Below are positions 19,497 through 26,450 of a stretch of DNA of 27,948 nt, one piece after another (the first letter of the stretch is position 1; each line of letters begins with the position of its first letter). The position numbers and the translations under genes are program-made. The DNA is from a virus. The stretch lies in IMG/VR virus record IMGVR_UViG_3300030085_001229, positions 1 to 27,948 of that record. One strand, written 5' to 3'. Under the pieces are notes generated by a model, which saw only the letters and a program-made list of their open reading frames with translations, was not told the DNA's origin and ran no database searches.

Positions 19497-19726
19497 GTAA
19501 TATTCTTTCTATGAATAAATTCATTTAGTTGTGAATATCCACCAATAAGAAACTCGTTTTCGTCTAGTATTTGTGGAACTGTTCTATGGTTGTTTTCTTT
19601 CATGAATTTCATACCATCTGCATCTTCCCATATGTTTATCTCTTTATATAGGATGTTATTTTCTTTCATGATTTGTTTCGCCATATCACAGAAACCACAA
19701 CCATCTCTTGTGTATATCGTATACAT
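19493..19726 (-). CDS. Glutaredoxin
   Basis: The product has 77 residues, a full-length short glutaredoxin. MYTIYTRDGCGFCDMAKQIM has the active-site C-G-F-C (Cys10, Cys13). HRTVPQI has the cis-Pro loop (TVP), and FLIGGYSQLNEFI has the GG motif that binds glutathione. Reduced glutaredoxin supplies electrons to ribonucleotide reductase, and the NrdJ gene ends exactly where this one begins (shared base at 19726), so the pair is a functional unit. Whether a B12-type reductase takes electrons from it in vivo is inferred. Confidence 0.93.
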   Translation of the reverse strand: MYTIYTRDGCGFCDMAKQIMKENNILYKEINIWEDADGMKFMKENNHRTVPQILDENEFLIGGYSQLNEFIHRKNIT

Positions 19727-21645
19727 TATATCTCACACCCCCCAGCAGCTGAACATGCAAGTTCTTGAGAACCGATAGTCATATCTTGACTTTCATACTC
19801 TGCTAGTTTAGTCCAATCTACATTTTTAGGCATCTTACTCAATAGTTCTTTATAGTCTTTCTCTTCACAATCTTGATAAGGCGCTTGTTGATATGTATGT
19901 TCACTAAATGGTAAGAATGATACACCAGACATCCAATCAAAGTTTTTGTAAACCCATGAACCCACTTCCATCCACTCATGTTCTTTTACAGAAATAGTTA
20001 CAGATGGTTTATGCTCACACCAATGTTTCTGGTATGTCAACCACAACTCTAGTTGTTCAATCGCTGTCATATCAGTTCTGAATACAGCGCCTTTATCTAC
20101 TTTCATAGGAAAAGAAAATACAGCAGTATTAGATGGATTCATAACATCATCTTCAACTGGAAATCCTATATCTGTCATCATCTTTGTAAGTGGATCTTTC
20201 TTATCACCACGAACAGTTCTAATATAAAATGGATTATGTCTTGCATGGATACCAGAGGCTGCATCTACAAGTTGTGATACAGTTCCACTTGGTTTGACAC
20301 AAGTAATAGATACAGATTGATTGATACCTAACTTTTTTGCCCACTCTTTATTTGTATCAATTGCTGTCTGTCTCAAAGTATTAAGAAGGTTTTCTAGATT
20401 ACCACTTTTCCCATTTGTAAGTTTACAATCCATAATACCAGTGAGTGATACACCTAGTAGTCTTTCTTCTGCACAATTCTTTTTCCACATTGCAGATACA
20501 TATTTAAAGTTAGTTAGTGTGGATTGAAAAGTTCCAAGGATAGTCGCTAGTCTAGTTTTTTCTATTAGACTTTCTTCTGTATCACCAGGCCTTACAACTA
20601 CCTCTGAAAGATTACAAAACTCTCTGTCTCGTAAGATAATCTCACTACAAGGATTCGTGCCAAACTCATATCCCTCTATGGTTCTTCGTCCACTTTTCTC
20701 TGCCATATTATTTGCAGAAGCACGATTGAAGATACCTCTTTCTCCAGACTTAGAATCATAAAGTGCTTTCCACTCATCCATAAAAATACCTATGTCTGGT
20801 TTCTCTGTATAACATGCAGAGTTATTTGCAAGTGCTCTCTGTCCATTTTGTTCCCACCATGAACCAGACTTTGCATGTCTCATTCTATCGTCTGATAGGT
20901 TTGATAGACTAATCAATGCACTTCTACGAACACCACCGACTACTACAACCTCTGCAATCTTACATACAATATCATGACACTCTAGTGATGATAATTTTCT
21001 ACCTTTTGCAGTTCTAAACACTTCTACTGTAAATGCAAAAAGATTTTGTAGTGGTGCAGGCCCAGATGCTCTACCACCAAAAGTTTTGAGTGGAGCACCA
21101 GCAGGTCTGACTTTTGATAAATCCCACTTTGGAACTTGTCCAATATACAACATACCGACTAGTTCTTTAAATGCCTTTGCCCAACCCATTTTACTATCTG
21201 CAACTGTAATTACTGTATCTGAATCATGAAACTCTTCTGCAACTGATGGTAGTTCATTTATATGTTGTCTCTCTACTGAAAATCCAACTCCAGTTCCATT
21301 CATCAAAATATATAAAATTTCATCAAACGATTGGATGCGATTTACTGCTACATAAGAACAGTTGTATCCAGCGATGTTCTCTCTTCTTAGCGCCTCCCCA
21401 GCAGTCATTAAACACCTCATAGATGGCATGACCTTAGTAGAAAGTACGGCTTCCTCTAGTTCATCTTTAGTTTTTTTATCTAATTTATAGCCAGTCATTT
21501 CTTCTAAATGACCCTCAAAAAAGTTAAAATATCTACTTACAGTTTCACCCCAAGTTTCTCTACGACCTTCTTCAGGCAACCATCTTGAGTATCTTGATAG
21601 GTGAATAAACTCTTGATACGATGTTGGTAAAAAATTATTAGGCAT
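19726..21645 (-). CDS. nrdJ: Class II (adenosylcobalamin-dependent) ribonucleotide reductase, monomeric type
   Basis: The product has 639 residues. MPSMRCLMTAG, IAGYNCSYVAV and MNGTGVGFSVER fit the monomeric class II enzymes (Lactobacillus RTPR type) rather than NrdA. The radical-site motif is NPCSE (Asn331, Cys333, Glu335). The redox pair is Cys96 (GYNCSY) with Cys344 (REFCNLSE). The C-terminal shuttle cysteines are Cys631 and Cys637 (ACSAAGGCEI). It reduces ribonucleotides to deoxyribonucleotides for phage DNA synthesis and needs coenzyme B12 but no oxygen. It is shorter than RTPR (739). ATG overlaps the primase gene by 8 bases and the stop shares a base with the glutaredoxin start. T4 itself encodes class I and III enzymes instead. 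Confidence 0.93.
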   Translation of the reverse strand: MPNNFLPTSYQEFIHLSRYSRWLPEEGRRETWGETVSRYFNFFEGHLEEMTGYKLDKKTKDELEEAVLSTKVMPSMRCLMTAGEALRRENIAGYNCSYVAVNRIQSFDEILYILMNGTGVGFSVERQHINELPSVAEEFHDSDTVITVADSKMGWAKAFKELVGMLYIGQVPKWDLSKVRPAGAPLKTFGGRASGPAPLQNLFAFTVEVFRTAKGRKLSSLECHDIVCKIAEVVVVGGVRRSALISLSNLSDDRMRHAKSGSWWEQNGQRALANNSACYTEKPDIGIFMDEWKALYDSKSGERGIFNRASANNMAEKSGRRTIEGYEFGTNPCSEIILRDREFCNLSEVVVRPGDTEESLIEKTRLATILGTFQSTLTNFKYVSAMWKKNCAEERLLGVSLTGIMDCKLTNGKSGNLENLLNTLRQTAIDTNKEWAKKLGINQSVSITCVKPSGTVSQLVDAASGIHARHNPFYIRTVRGDKKDPLTKMMTDIGFPVEDDVMNPSNTAVFSFPMKVDKGAVFRTDMTAIEQLELWLTYQKHWCEHKPSVTISVKEHEWMEVGSWVYKNFDWMSGVSFLPFSEHTYQQAPYQDCEEKDYKELLSKMPKNVDWTKLAEYESQDMTIGSQELACSAAGGCEI

Positions 21646-22636
21646 TTCTCTTTCTCCATATTGCGAACTTCATTCTGGCCATGTTACCAGAAAATGTATT
21701 TTTACTTATAATGTTCATAATCTCATGTTTTGACTTACCAGACAAAATCATGTCGTTAATATCTTTCTCTTTAATATCATCAGGCCATAGTACAACTTTA
21801 TAGTCCAAATCTATTATCTCTCTAATTCTCTTTAGTATTTCTACACTTCGTCTTTCATTATCAAATATGATCACTTTGTTTTCTTTATCTAACTTCTTAA
21901 AATCAGCACCAGCAACAGCAATACAATTATCTAGAAAAAGACTATCTATCGGGCCTTCTACTACATAAGTTAATTTATCCTTTTGTAGTCTATGAAGTCC
22001 GTATATGTTATCCTTTTTTTCGTCTAGATTGATTGTAATATATTTCGGTTTTTCCTTTCCAAACGCTCTACCTTGTAAAGCAAACATATTTTTATCTTCA
22101 TCCAAGAATGGAATGACCAATCGTGGATGGTCTCCATCTAGTGATGGAAACTTGTTAGGAATTATAGTGTTCACCCATGTAAAAAACTTAGGTGCATAAA
22201 ATAATTCAAAGTGTCGATTTGTGGGAATCTTGCGATTGTCCACCCATTTCTTCACTGGATGATCCCATCTTAGTGAAGAGACTTTTTTTAGTTTCGTAAG
22301 GTGGCCACCTTTCAGAAACCTTGGTTTTTGAAACTTACCTATGTCATACTCTTCCTCTTGTGGTTGAGTTTTTTTGTAAGTTTCTAGTATATAGTCTTTA
22401 CAGATCTTTGAATCAACGAAATCTAGAAAATTTTTTAAACTTTTTCCTACACCACAATTATGACACTTATATACCAGATTTTGTTCTTTTTTGAATATAA
22501 AACCCCTAGCTTTTGTGCTTGACTTTTGACTATCTCCACAATAAGGACACCTAAAATTCCATAGGTAATCACCCTTTTTCTTGAATTGAGATAGTTGGCT
22601 TGAGACTATATTTACATACTTGATTTCATTATACAT
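21638..22636 (-). CDS. gp61: DnaG-like primase (T4 gp61)
   Basis: The product has 332 residues (T4 gp61 has 342). An N-terminal zinc ribbon, RCPYCGD...YKCHNCG (Cys30, Cys33, Cys58, Cys61), recognises the template. TYVVEGPIDSLFL has the Toprim Glu, and KVIIFDNERRS with VVLWPDDIKEKDINDMI gives the Asp residues of the catalytic domain. The enzyme makes RNA primers with the replicative helicase, which is not in this window. ATG 22636 sits only 7 bases below the -10 of the promoter at 22644-22672, so the message may be leaderless. The end overlaps nrdJ by 8 bases. Confidence 0.9.
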   Translation of the reverse strand: MYNEIKYVNIVSSQLSQFKKKGDYLWNFRCPYCGDSQKSSTKARGFIFKKEQNLVYKCHNCGVGKSLKNFLDFVDSKICKDYILETYKKTQPQEEEYDIGKFQKPRFLKGGHLTKLKKVSSLRWDHPVKKWVDNRKIPTNRHFELFYAPKFFTWVNTIIPNKFPSLDGDHPRLVIPFLDEDKNMFALQGRAFGKEKPKYITINLDEKKDNIYGLHRLQKDKLTYVVEGPIDSLFLDNCIAVAGADFKKLDKENKVIIFDNERRSVEILKRIREIIDLDYKVVLWPDDIKEKDINDMILSGKSKHEIMNIISKNTFSGNMARMKFAIWRKRNA

Positions 22637-22643
22637 GTATATG

Positions 22644-22672
22644 ACTATACACTAAAATGTGGGCAGAGTCAA
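22644..22672 (-). promoter_or_regulatory. Sigma-70-type promoter TTGACT-N17-TATAGT before primase
   Basis: Minus strand: TTGACT at 22672-22667, which includes the TGA stop of the gene at 22669-23055; TATAGT at 22649-22644; spacer 17. The predicted transcript start falls at or within a base or two of the ATG at 22636. It would drive primase, nrdJ, glutaredoxin and the genes below. Confidence 0.7.
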
Positions 22673-23055
22673 GAGGGAAATGAAAGAAATTTGTGTAGTA
22701 GAAAACCAACCACAATAGAACCACCAAGAATGATATGTCTCCACTTTTCTAGAAGACCAACCCTATCATTTATTTCTTGTCTCATGATGTTAATCTTCTC
22801 TGTTTGGTCTGATATTCTTTTGTGCAATATCTGTAGTTGTTCTGCAACATCCATTCTTCGTGTTTCTATAGTTTTGTTTAAATCGTCTTGTGCTTCCTCT
22901 TGTCTAGAAAGTTTCTCTTCATGAACCGCTAACATTCTGTTGATAGAATTAGATACATCTGAGATTTTTCCAATCGCTGTATCTAATCTAAGATGGATTT
23001 GTTTTATATCTTGAACTTCTTTTTTTAGTATCTCAACTTCTGTTTCTAAGCTCAT
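22669..23055 (-). CDS. Coiled-coil protein with C-terminal TM helix (XhlA-like layout)
   Basis: The product has 128 residues. Residues 1-97 are a long coiled coil (ETEVEILKKEVQDIKQIHLR, later EEAQDDLNKTIETRRMDVAE). It ends with LLEKWRHIILGGSIVVGFLL, a single membrane helix, and a short tail. Layout, and the LEKWR entry to the helix, resemble XhlA-type lysis accessory proteins and similar marine-phage proteins. As it lies at the end of a block of membrane proteins below the spanins, a part in lysis is possible, although no holin signature is clear. It overlaps the gene at 23033-23281 by 23 bases. Confidence 0.6.
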   Translation of the reverse strand: MSLETEVEILKKEVQDIKQIHLRLDTAIGKISDVSNSINRMLAVHEEKLSRQEEAQDDLNKTIETRRMDVAEQLQILHKRISDQTEKINIMRQEINDRVGLLEKWRHIILGGSIVVGFLLHKFLSFPS

Positions 23056-23281
23056 CTAATTCTCTTTCTAGTTTTTCTAATCTCTTTTTTAGATTAGGGA
23101 ACTTCTTCATTTGTTTTTCTTCAGCAGTTAAAATATTTATATCATATCTTTCTGCTGCCCAATTGTAGAATCTTTCTACTTTAGTATAAAACCAAATGCC
23201 TACTTTTGTTTTCTTAAACCAAGTAGCAGAAGCATCTCCTATGATACTTGCACCAATCGCTTTTAGTAAAAAGAACCACAT
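23033..23281 (-). CDS. Small membrane-associated protein, function unknown
   Basis: The product has 82 residues. MWFFLLKAIGASIIGDASAT is a hydrophobic N-terminus (possible membrane helix or re-entrant segment), followed by aromatic stretches (WFYTKVERFYNWAAERYDI) and a C-terminal coil (NLKKRLEKLERELDELRNRS). Overlaps its upstream neighbour by one base (23281) and its downstream one by 23. A TATAAATA match occurs inside this gene, probably by chance. No family known. Confidence 0.6.
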   Translation of the reverse strand: MWFFLLKAIGASIIGDASATWFKKTKVGIWFYTKVERFYNWAAERYDINILTAEEKQMKKFPNLKKRLEKLERELDELRNRS

Positions 23282-23505
23282 TACTGAAGTTCCAATATTT
23301 TAGTAGGATGCTTCGTACCAGCTTTTTCTTCCATTTGTAGTTTGCCTTTCTGACAAACCCATCTAGGCCCACCTGGCCCTTGGTTTCTTTTAATTACTCT
23401 TTTTACTTGCAAACACTCACCTAATGATTCTCTAGGTGTAAACTCTGTGGGTGTGTCTGCGCCACTCATAAACATCATAAGAATAAACCCAGTGAAAATT
23501 TCCAT
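23281..23505 (-). CDS. Small protein with N-terminal signal or anchor
   Basis: The product has 74 residues. MEIFTGFILMMFMSGADTPT looks like a signal peptide or short membrane anchor. The rest is polar and basic, with Cys31 (GECLQVKRV) and Cys50 (RWVCQKG) that could form a disulfide in the periplasm. It is within the membrane-protein block controlled by the late box at 23957-23964. No family known. Confidence 0.6.
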   Translation of the reverse strand: MEIFTGFILMMFMSGADTPTEFTPRESLGECLQVKRVIKRNQGPGGPRWVCQKGKLQMEEKAGTKHPTKILELQ

Positions 23506-23514
23506 AGTTGTTCC

Positions 23515-23940
23515 TTACTGTATAACTCTTTTATTGATAATCCCTTCACCTATCTTATCTTTTAATTTATCAATATCTCCCTCTAGTTTTTCTATTCTTT
23601 GTTTGTAAAAATCTAGTGTGAGTTTTTGTTGTTGGTCATATGGCGCCTTACCAGTTTCAATATTTTGTGAAAGTTTTTCTAACTGTCCAGCAAGGTGTTC
23701 AATCAACATAAACTGTTCTGCATCAGCAGGAAGTGAACCCATCTCACCTCTAGGCCATTTTATACGAAACTCTGTGTTCTTTTCTACATCATCAGACATC
23801 AAAGTTATATCGACCTCTACTTTGTTTAGTCGTTCAATAATACCAAAATAAGCCCAAGTTGCTACTGCAACTGCAACGATAATAGATATCATATTCCTTA
23901 TCGGCATTGCTACATTAGTTTCATCTGAAATCTTTGCCAT
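23515..23940 (-). CDS. Single-pass membrane protein with C-terminal coiled coil
   Basis: The product has 141 residues. A membrane helix MISIIVAVAVATWAYFGIIE (about 17-36) leads directly into an acidic and helical periplasmic or cytoplasmic region, with a closing coil (YKQRIEKLEGDIDKLKDKI). KWPRGEMGSLPADAEQF sits between. A comparable protein is frequent in marine T4-like phages, no function assigned. It is the first gene after a TATAAATA late box and has AAGAGG about 8 bases before ATG. Structural or lysis roles are both possible. Confidence 0.65.
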   Translation of the reverse strand: MAKISDETNVAMPIRNMISIIVAVAVATWAYFGIIERLNKVEVDITLMSDDVEKNTEFRIKWPRGEMGSLPADAEQFMLIEHLAGQLEKLSQNIETGKAPYDQQQKLTLDFYKQRIEKLEGDIDKLKDKIGEGIINKRVIQ

Positions 23941-23956
23941 ATTTGTACCTCTTAAT

Positions 23957-23964
23957 TATTTATA
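23957..23964 (-). promoter_or_regulatory. T4-type late promoter box TATAAATA
   Basis: Minus strand TATAAATA at 23964-23957, 17 bases above ATG 23940, in the 74-base gap after the DUF1353 gene. The 7-bp inverted repeat at 23967-23984 abuts it. Likely drives the membrane-protein block 23940 to 22669. Confidence 0.68.
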
Positions 23965-23966
23965 TA

Positions 23967-23984
23967 TTGTCAATCTTTTGACAA
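23967..23984 (-). repeat. Perfect inverted repeat TTGTCAA-4-TTGACAA
   Basis: Seven-base arms, 4-nt loop, immediately upstream of a late box. A third TTGACAA-like copy lies about 25 bases away at 24009-24014. It could be an operator next to the promoter or a hairpin closing the upstream transcript; the U-run expected of a terminator is absent. Confidence 0.5.
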
Positions 23985-24014
23985 AGAACTTTATTTGACT
24001 CTATTGTTTGTCAA

Positions 24015-24494
24015 CTATTCCTTGGCCGAAGCAGCCCACCTACCGAATATTCTTACTGCACGATAACATGCCCAGATTTTCCAACCAGACACTTTTGGTT
24101 CAGCAGATTTCATACCATGAAGAAATACTTTGTCTGCGATATATCTTCCTTGTTTCCAAGTCTTTTTTTCTTTTACTTTTCCACCACCATGCCAATAGAA
24201 GTTTCTAAGTTTTGCATACATATGATCGTGGATTACAGCTGCTCTTGCAACATCCCAAGGTGCGATAAATGCCCACACTGCTCTAGGAACAGAAGCAAGG
24301 TCAGTTTTCATACCTTTACCACATGTTACTTTCCCAGTACCTTTCCCAGTATCCTCTACTTTTGCACCGACTTGTGTTAGTATTTCAATATCATTGTTGT
24401 TTAAGTGTTCTGTTTCAAATGACAAACTTTTTTCCAAAATCCATGTTCTAGGTGGTGTGAACTCAGCACTAATTTTACCATTGAACTTGCCCAT
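24015..24494 (-). CDS. DUF1353 family protein
   Basis: The product has 159 residues. MKTDLASVPRAVWAFIAPWD, then VARAAVIHDHMYA, is the diagnostic DUF1353 core (TD-x-AS-(V/I)PR ... AA-x-IHD-x-x-Y) that is frequent in phages, with invariant-type Asp and His residues. The biochemical role is not known. It lies between the o-spanin gene (2-base gap) and the membrane block, so late expression with lysis genes is likely. C-terminal Trp/Arg-rich helices (KIWACYRAVRIFGRWA) are unusual and could touch a membrane. Confidence 0.75.
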   Translation of the reverse strand: MGKFNGKISAEFTPPRTWILEKSLSFETEHLNNNDIEILTQVGAKVEDTGKGTGKVTCGKGMKTDLASVPRAVWAFIAPWDVARAAVIHDHMYAKLRNFYWHGGGKVKEKKTWKQGRYIADKVFLHGMKSAEPKVSGWKIWACYRAVRIFGRWAASAKE

Positions 24495-24496
24495 GG

Positions 24497-24862
24497 TTAC
24501 TCCTTTTTCTTTGGATCATCTGTCACTGCTTTCTCATAATAGATGATGATTTCTTTTTGTTGTTCTATGTACCTTCTCAACTCTGCCATGTCCAGTGCCA
24601 AGTTTTCATACGATGGAACTGATATCGCATAAAATACATAGTCTTTATTATCCTTTGTAAATCTCTGTTTGAACTCTTCGTAGTTCTTCTCTGTTACCAC
24701 AAAAAATTTTACTGGTAACATCTTTACTGGTTTAGGCCAAGGTTTTACTTCTATAACTGGTTTTACAATCTTAGTTACAGTTACAGTTTCTTTCTCTGGC
24801 TTCCAACTACAACTAGCGAGTAGTAATAGACTCAAACATATCCAAAACTTTTTGTGATGCAT
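24497..24862 (-). CDS. Outer-membrane spanin-like lipoprotein (o-spanin, Rz1-like)
   Basis: The product has 121 residues. MHHKKFWICLSLLLLASCSW is a lipoprotein signal with lipobox LAS-C (Cys18). A Pro-rich linker follows (VKPVIEVKPWPKPVKMLP), as in Rz1 proteins, then a folded domain and a C-terminal coil. Spanins bridge inner and outer membranes and fuse them in the last step of lysis. The gene overlaps the i-spanin-like gene by 50 bases, the classical Rz/Rz1 arrangement. It is longer than lambda Rz1. Assignment rests on layout, lipobox and overlap. Confidence 0.72.
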   Translation of the reverse strand: MHHKKFWICLSLLLLASCSWKPEKETVTVTKIVKPVIEVKPWPKPVKMLPVKFFVVTEKNYEEFKQRFTKDNKDYVFYAISVPSYENLALDMAELRRYIEQQKEIIIYYEKAVTDDPKKKE

Positions 24863-25190
24863 TATTTATTCTTTCCTCTGTTTCTGCAGGCTTTAATAAA
24901 CTATCTTTTGGTAAATCTATCTTACTTAGTTTCTTTCTAAGTGCATTACCATATTGTTCTGCCTTAACTAATTTTGCAGATAATTCTTGATTTAACTCTT
25001 GTTGTTTTTTGTAATTGTCTTTCATCGCTTGAATAGTTGCTTGATTCTGTTTATTTGCAACCTCTAACTTTGCATTACTGTCTCTTAATGTTGCAAGTCT
25101 TTGTTGTGTGTCATTATAGTAATAATATGCACCATACCCAACACCAGCAATTAAACCTACAACTACTAACAATCCATAAACTTTAATCAT
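24813..25190 (-). CDS. Inner-membrane spanin-like protein (i-spanin, Rz-like)
   Basis: The product has 125 residues. MIKVYGLLVVVGLIAGVGYG plus AYYYY is an N-terminal signal-anchor, followed by a long periplasmic coiled coil (LEVANKQNQATIQAMKDNYK, continuing to residue 90) and a polar end. This is the topology of an Rz-type i-spanin, the partner of the overlapping lipoprotein. It starts 17 bases below a TATAAATA box, and GGGG lies between. It would act at the end of infection after the lysozyme has cut the wall. Confidence 0.72.
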   Translation of the reverse strand: MIKVYGLLVVVGLIAGVGYGAYYYYNDTQQRLATLRDSNAKLEVANKQNQATIQAMKDNYKKQQELNQELSAKLVKAEQYGNALRKKLSKIDLPKDSLLKPAETEERINNASQKVLDMFESITTR

Positions 25191-25206
25191 ACCTTACCCC
25201 TTGTAT

Positions 25207-25214
25207 TATTTATA
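25207..25214 (-). promoter_or_regulatory. T4-type late promoter box TATAAATA
   Basis: Minus strand TATAAATA at 25214-25207, across the last codons of the radical SAM gene and 17 bases above the i-spanin ATG. The position is the same as the late box before 23940, which favours real use for a lysis gene. Confidence 0.68.
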
Positions 25215-26274
25215 ATGTGTATTCTACTCTAGCGTCTATGTTTTTTTGTGTACCACACTGTGAATAACATTCTAGAATATTATTTTTTGGGTCATTACTC
25301 CATAGTAATTGTACATAATCTTTCTGTTTTTCATATTCATTTATTATCTCATCCCAACTATATTTTCTTAAATCTATTTTCATATTTTTTAGAATTTGTA
25401 CATGTTTATGTTTGTGTCCAATATGATTTGGATCATACTTAGATGCAAATTGATAATTACCCCACCAACAACAAGGTAAAACATCTCCATCACATGCGAT
25501 ATATAATTCTTCTATTTTCATAGATTTACATCGTATACCACATCCAGAGTCTTTAAAAGTTGATTCTGTCCATTTTTTTAATTCGTTTTTTTGTGGAACA
25601 TAACTTGGTGTTCCACCAAATTTATCAAACATTTGTTGTTGAATCTTTTTTACTGGTGGTATTCTTGGTTCTCTTATTACACCATCTACTAAAATGGTAC
25701 GATTATTTCTTCTAAGTTCAAATTTTTTAAAACCTATCTTTTTTGCAAGTTCTCGTGCTTCATCTATTTGATGTTCGTTATGTTGAAATGCTATAAATAC
25801 CCAAGTTGCTCTACCACCATTATCTATAAATGTTTGTGCATTTTTAATAATCGTATCAAAATTGGTATTTCTTCTATATAAATGATTTGTATCTCTCAAC
25901 CCATCTATACTAAATCTTACATGACTCTTTCTTCTTGTCATGGTTTTTGCAAGTTTCGTCCACCACTCTGTATTTCGCAAAGAACCATTTGTTACGACAT
26001 GTACCTTACATTCAAATTGTTCTATATATTCTACTATGTCTATGAGTTTAGGATGAATTGCTGGATCACCATAATTACCACAAAAATTAACACGATCCAT
26101 GTTTTTCCAAGGAATTTTTTTAAGAGTCTCTAATTGTAAATCTATCCAACCAGAGTTTTCTATAAATTCTGTTACACCACTAGGTCTAGTAGATGTTCTC
26201 CCACAAAGAGGACATCCAGCATTACACCTATTAGTAAGTTCTATATGTAGTTTTCGTATTGTTGTTGGTATCAT
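25210..26274 (-). CDS. Radical SAM protein with SPASM-like C-terminus
   Basis: The product has 354 residues. CNAGCPLC (Cys17, Cys21, Cys24) is the CxxxCxxC cluster-binding motif of radical SAM enzymes. VNFCGNYGDPAIHP provides the GGE-like SAM-binding strand region, then VHVVTNGSLR and VRFSIDGL follow the barrel order. The C-terminal part has DSGCGIRCKS, EELYIACDGDVLPCCWW and YSQCG, Cys spacing like a SPASM/auxiliary cluster domain. Such enzymes modify peptides or link sugars and other small molecules. No peptide substrate gene is evident nearby, apart from the 54-residue basic protein just upstream. Target unknown. Confidence 0.85.
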   Translation of the reverse strand: MIPTTIRKLHIELTNRCNAGCPLCGRTSTRPSGVTEFIENSGWIDLQLETLKKIPWKNMDRVNFCGNYGDPAIHPKLIDIVEYIEQFECKVHVVTNGSLRNTEWWTKLAKTMTRRKSHVRFSIDGLRDTNHLYRRNTNFDTIIKNAQTFIDNGGRATWVFIAFQHNEHQIDEARELAKKIGFKKFELRRNNRTILVDGVIREPRIPPVKKIQQQMFDKFGGTPSYVPQKNELKKWTESTFKDSGCGIRCKSMKIEELYIACDGDVLPCCWWGNYQFASKYDPNHIGHKHKHVQILKNMKIDLRKYSWDEIINEYEKQKDYVQLLWSNDPKNNILECYSQCGTQKNIDARVEYTL

Positions 26275-26285
26275 AATATATCATA

Positions 26286-26450
26286 TCACTTATACTTATC
26301 TGATTTTCTCTTAGTTCCATCTGATCTAGGTATCAACCCTTTTGCTTTTAGATGTGCTTTATCTGTAAATCCTGCTTTTCCTGCTTTGTATCTTTTCATC
26401 GCATCAGCAGTATTTGGTGCTTTCTCTGTAAACTGTTTAAAAGTTTTCAT
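26286..26450 (-). CDS. 54-aa basic protein, conserved in marine phages by resemblance
   Basis: ATG 26450 overlaps the stop of the phosphatase gene (TAATG); the frame ends at TGA 26288-26286. The product is MKTFKQFTEKAPNTADAMKR, then YKAGKAGFTDKAHLKAKGLI, then PRSDGTKRKSDKYK. The FTDKAHLKAKGLIPR-x-DGTKRKS section is reminiscent of a short segment in phage proteins I have seen in T4-like marine genomes. It is strongly Lys-rich and probably binds nucleic acid or a virion component. It lies 11 bases before the radical SAM gene, so it might be its substrate, but that is only positional. Confidence 0.65.
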   Translation of the reverse strand: MKTFKQFTEKAPNTADAMKRYKAGKAGFTDKAHLKAKGLIPRSDGTKRKSDKYK

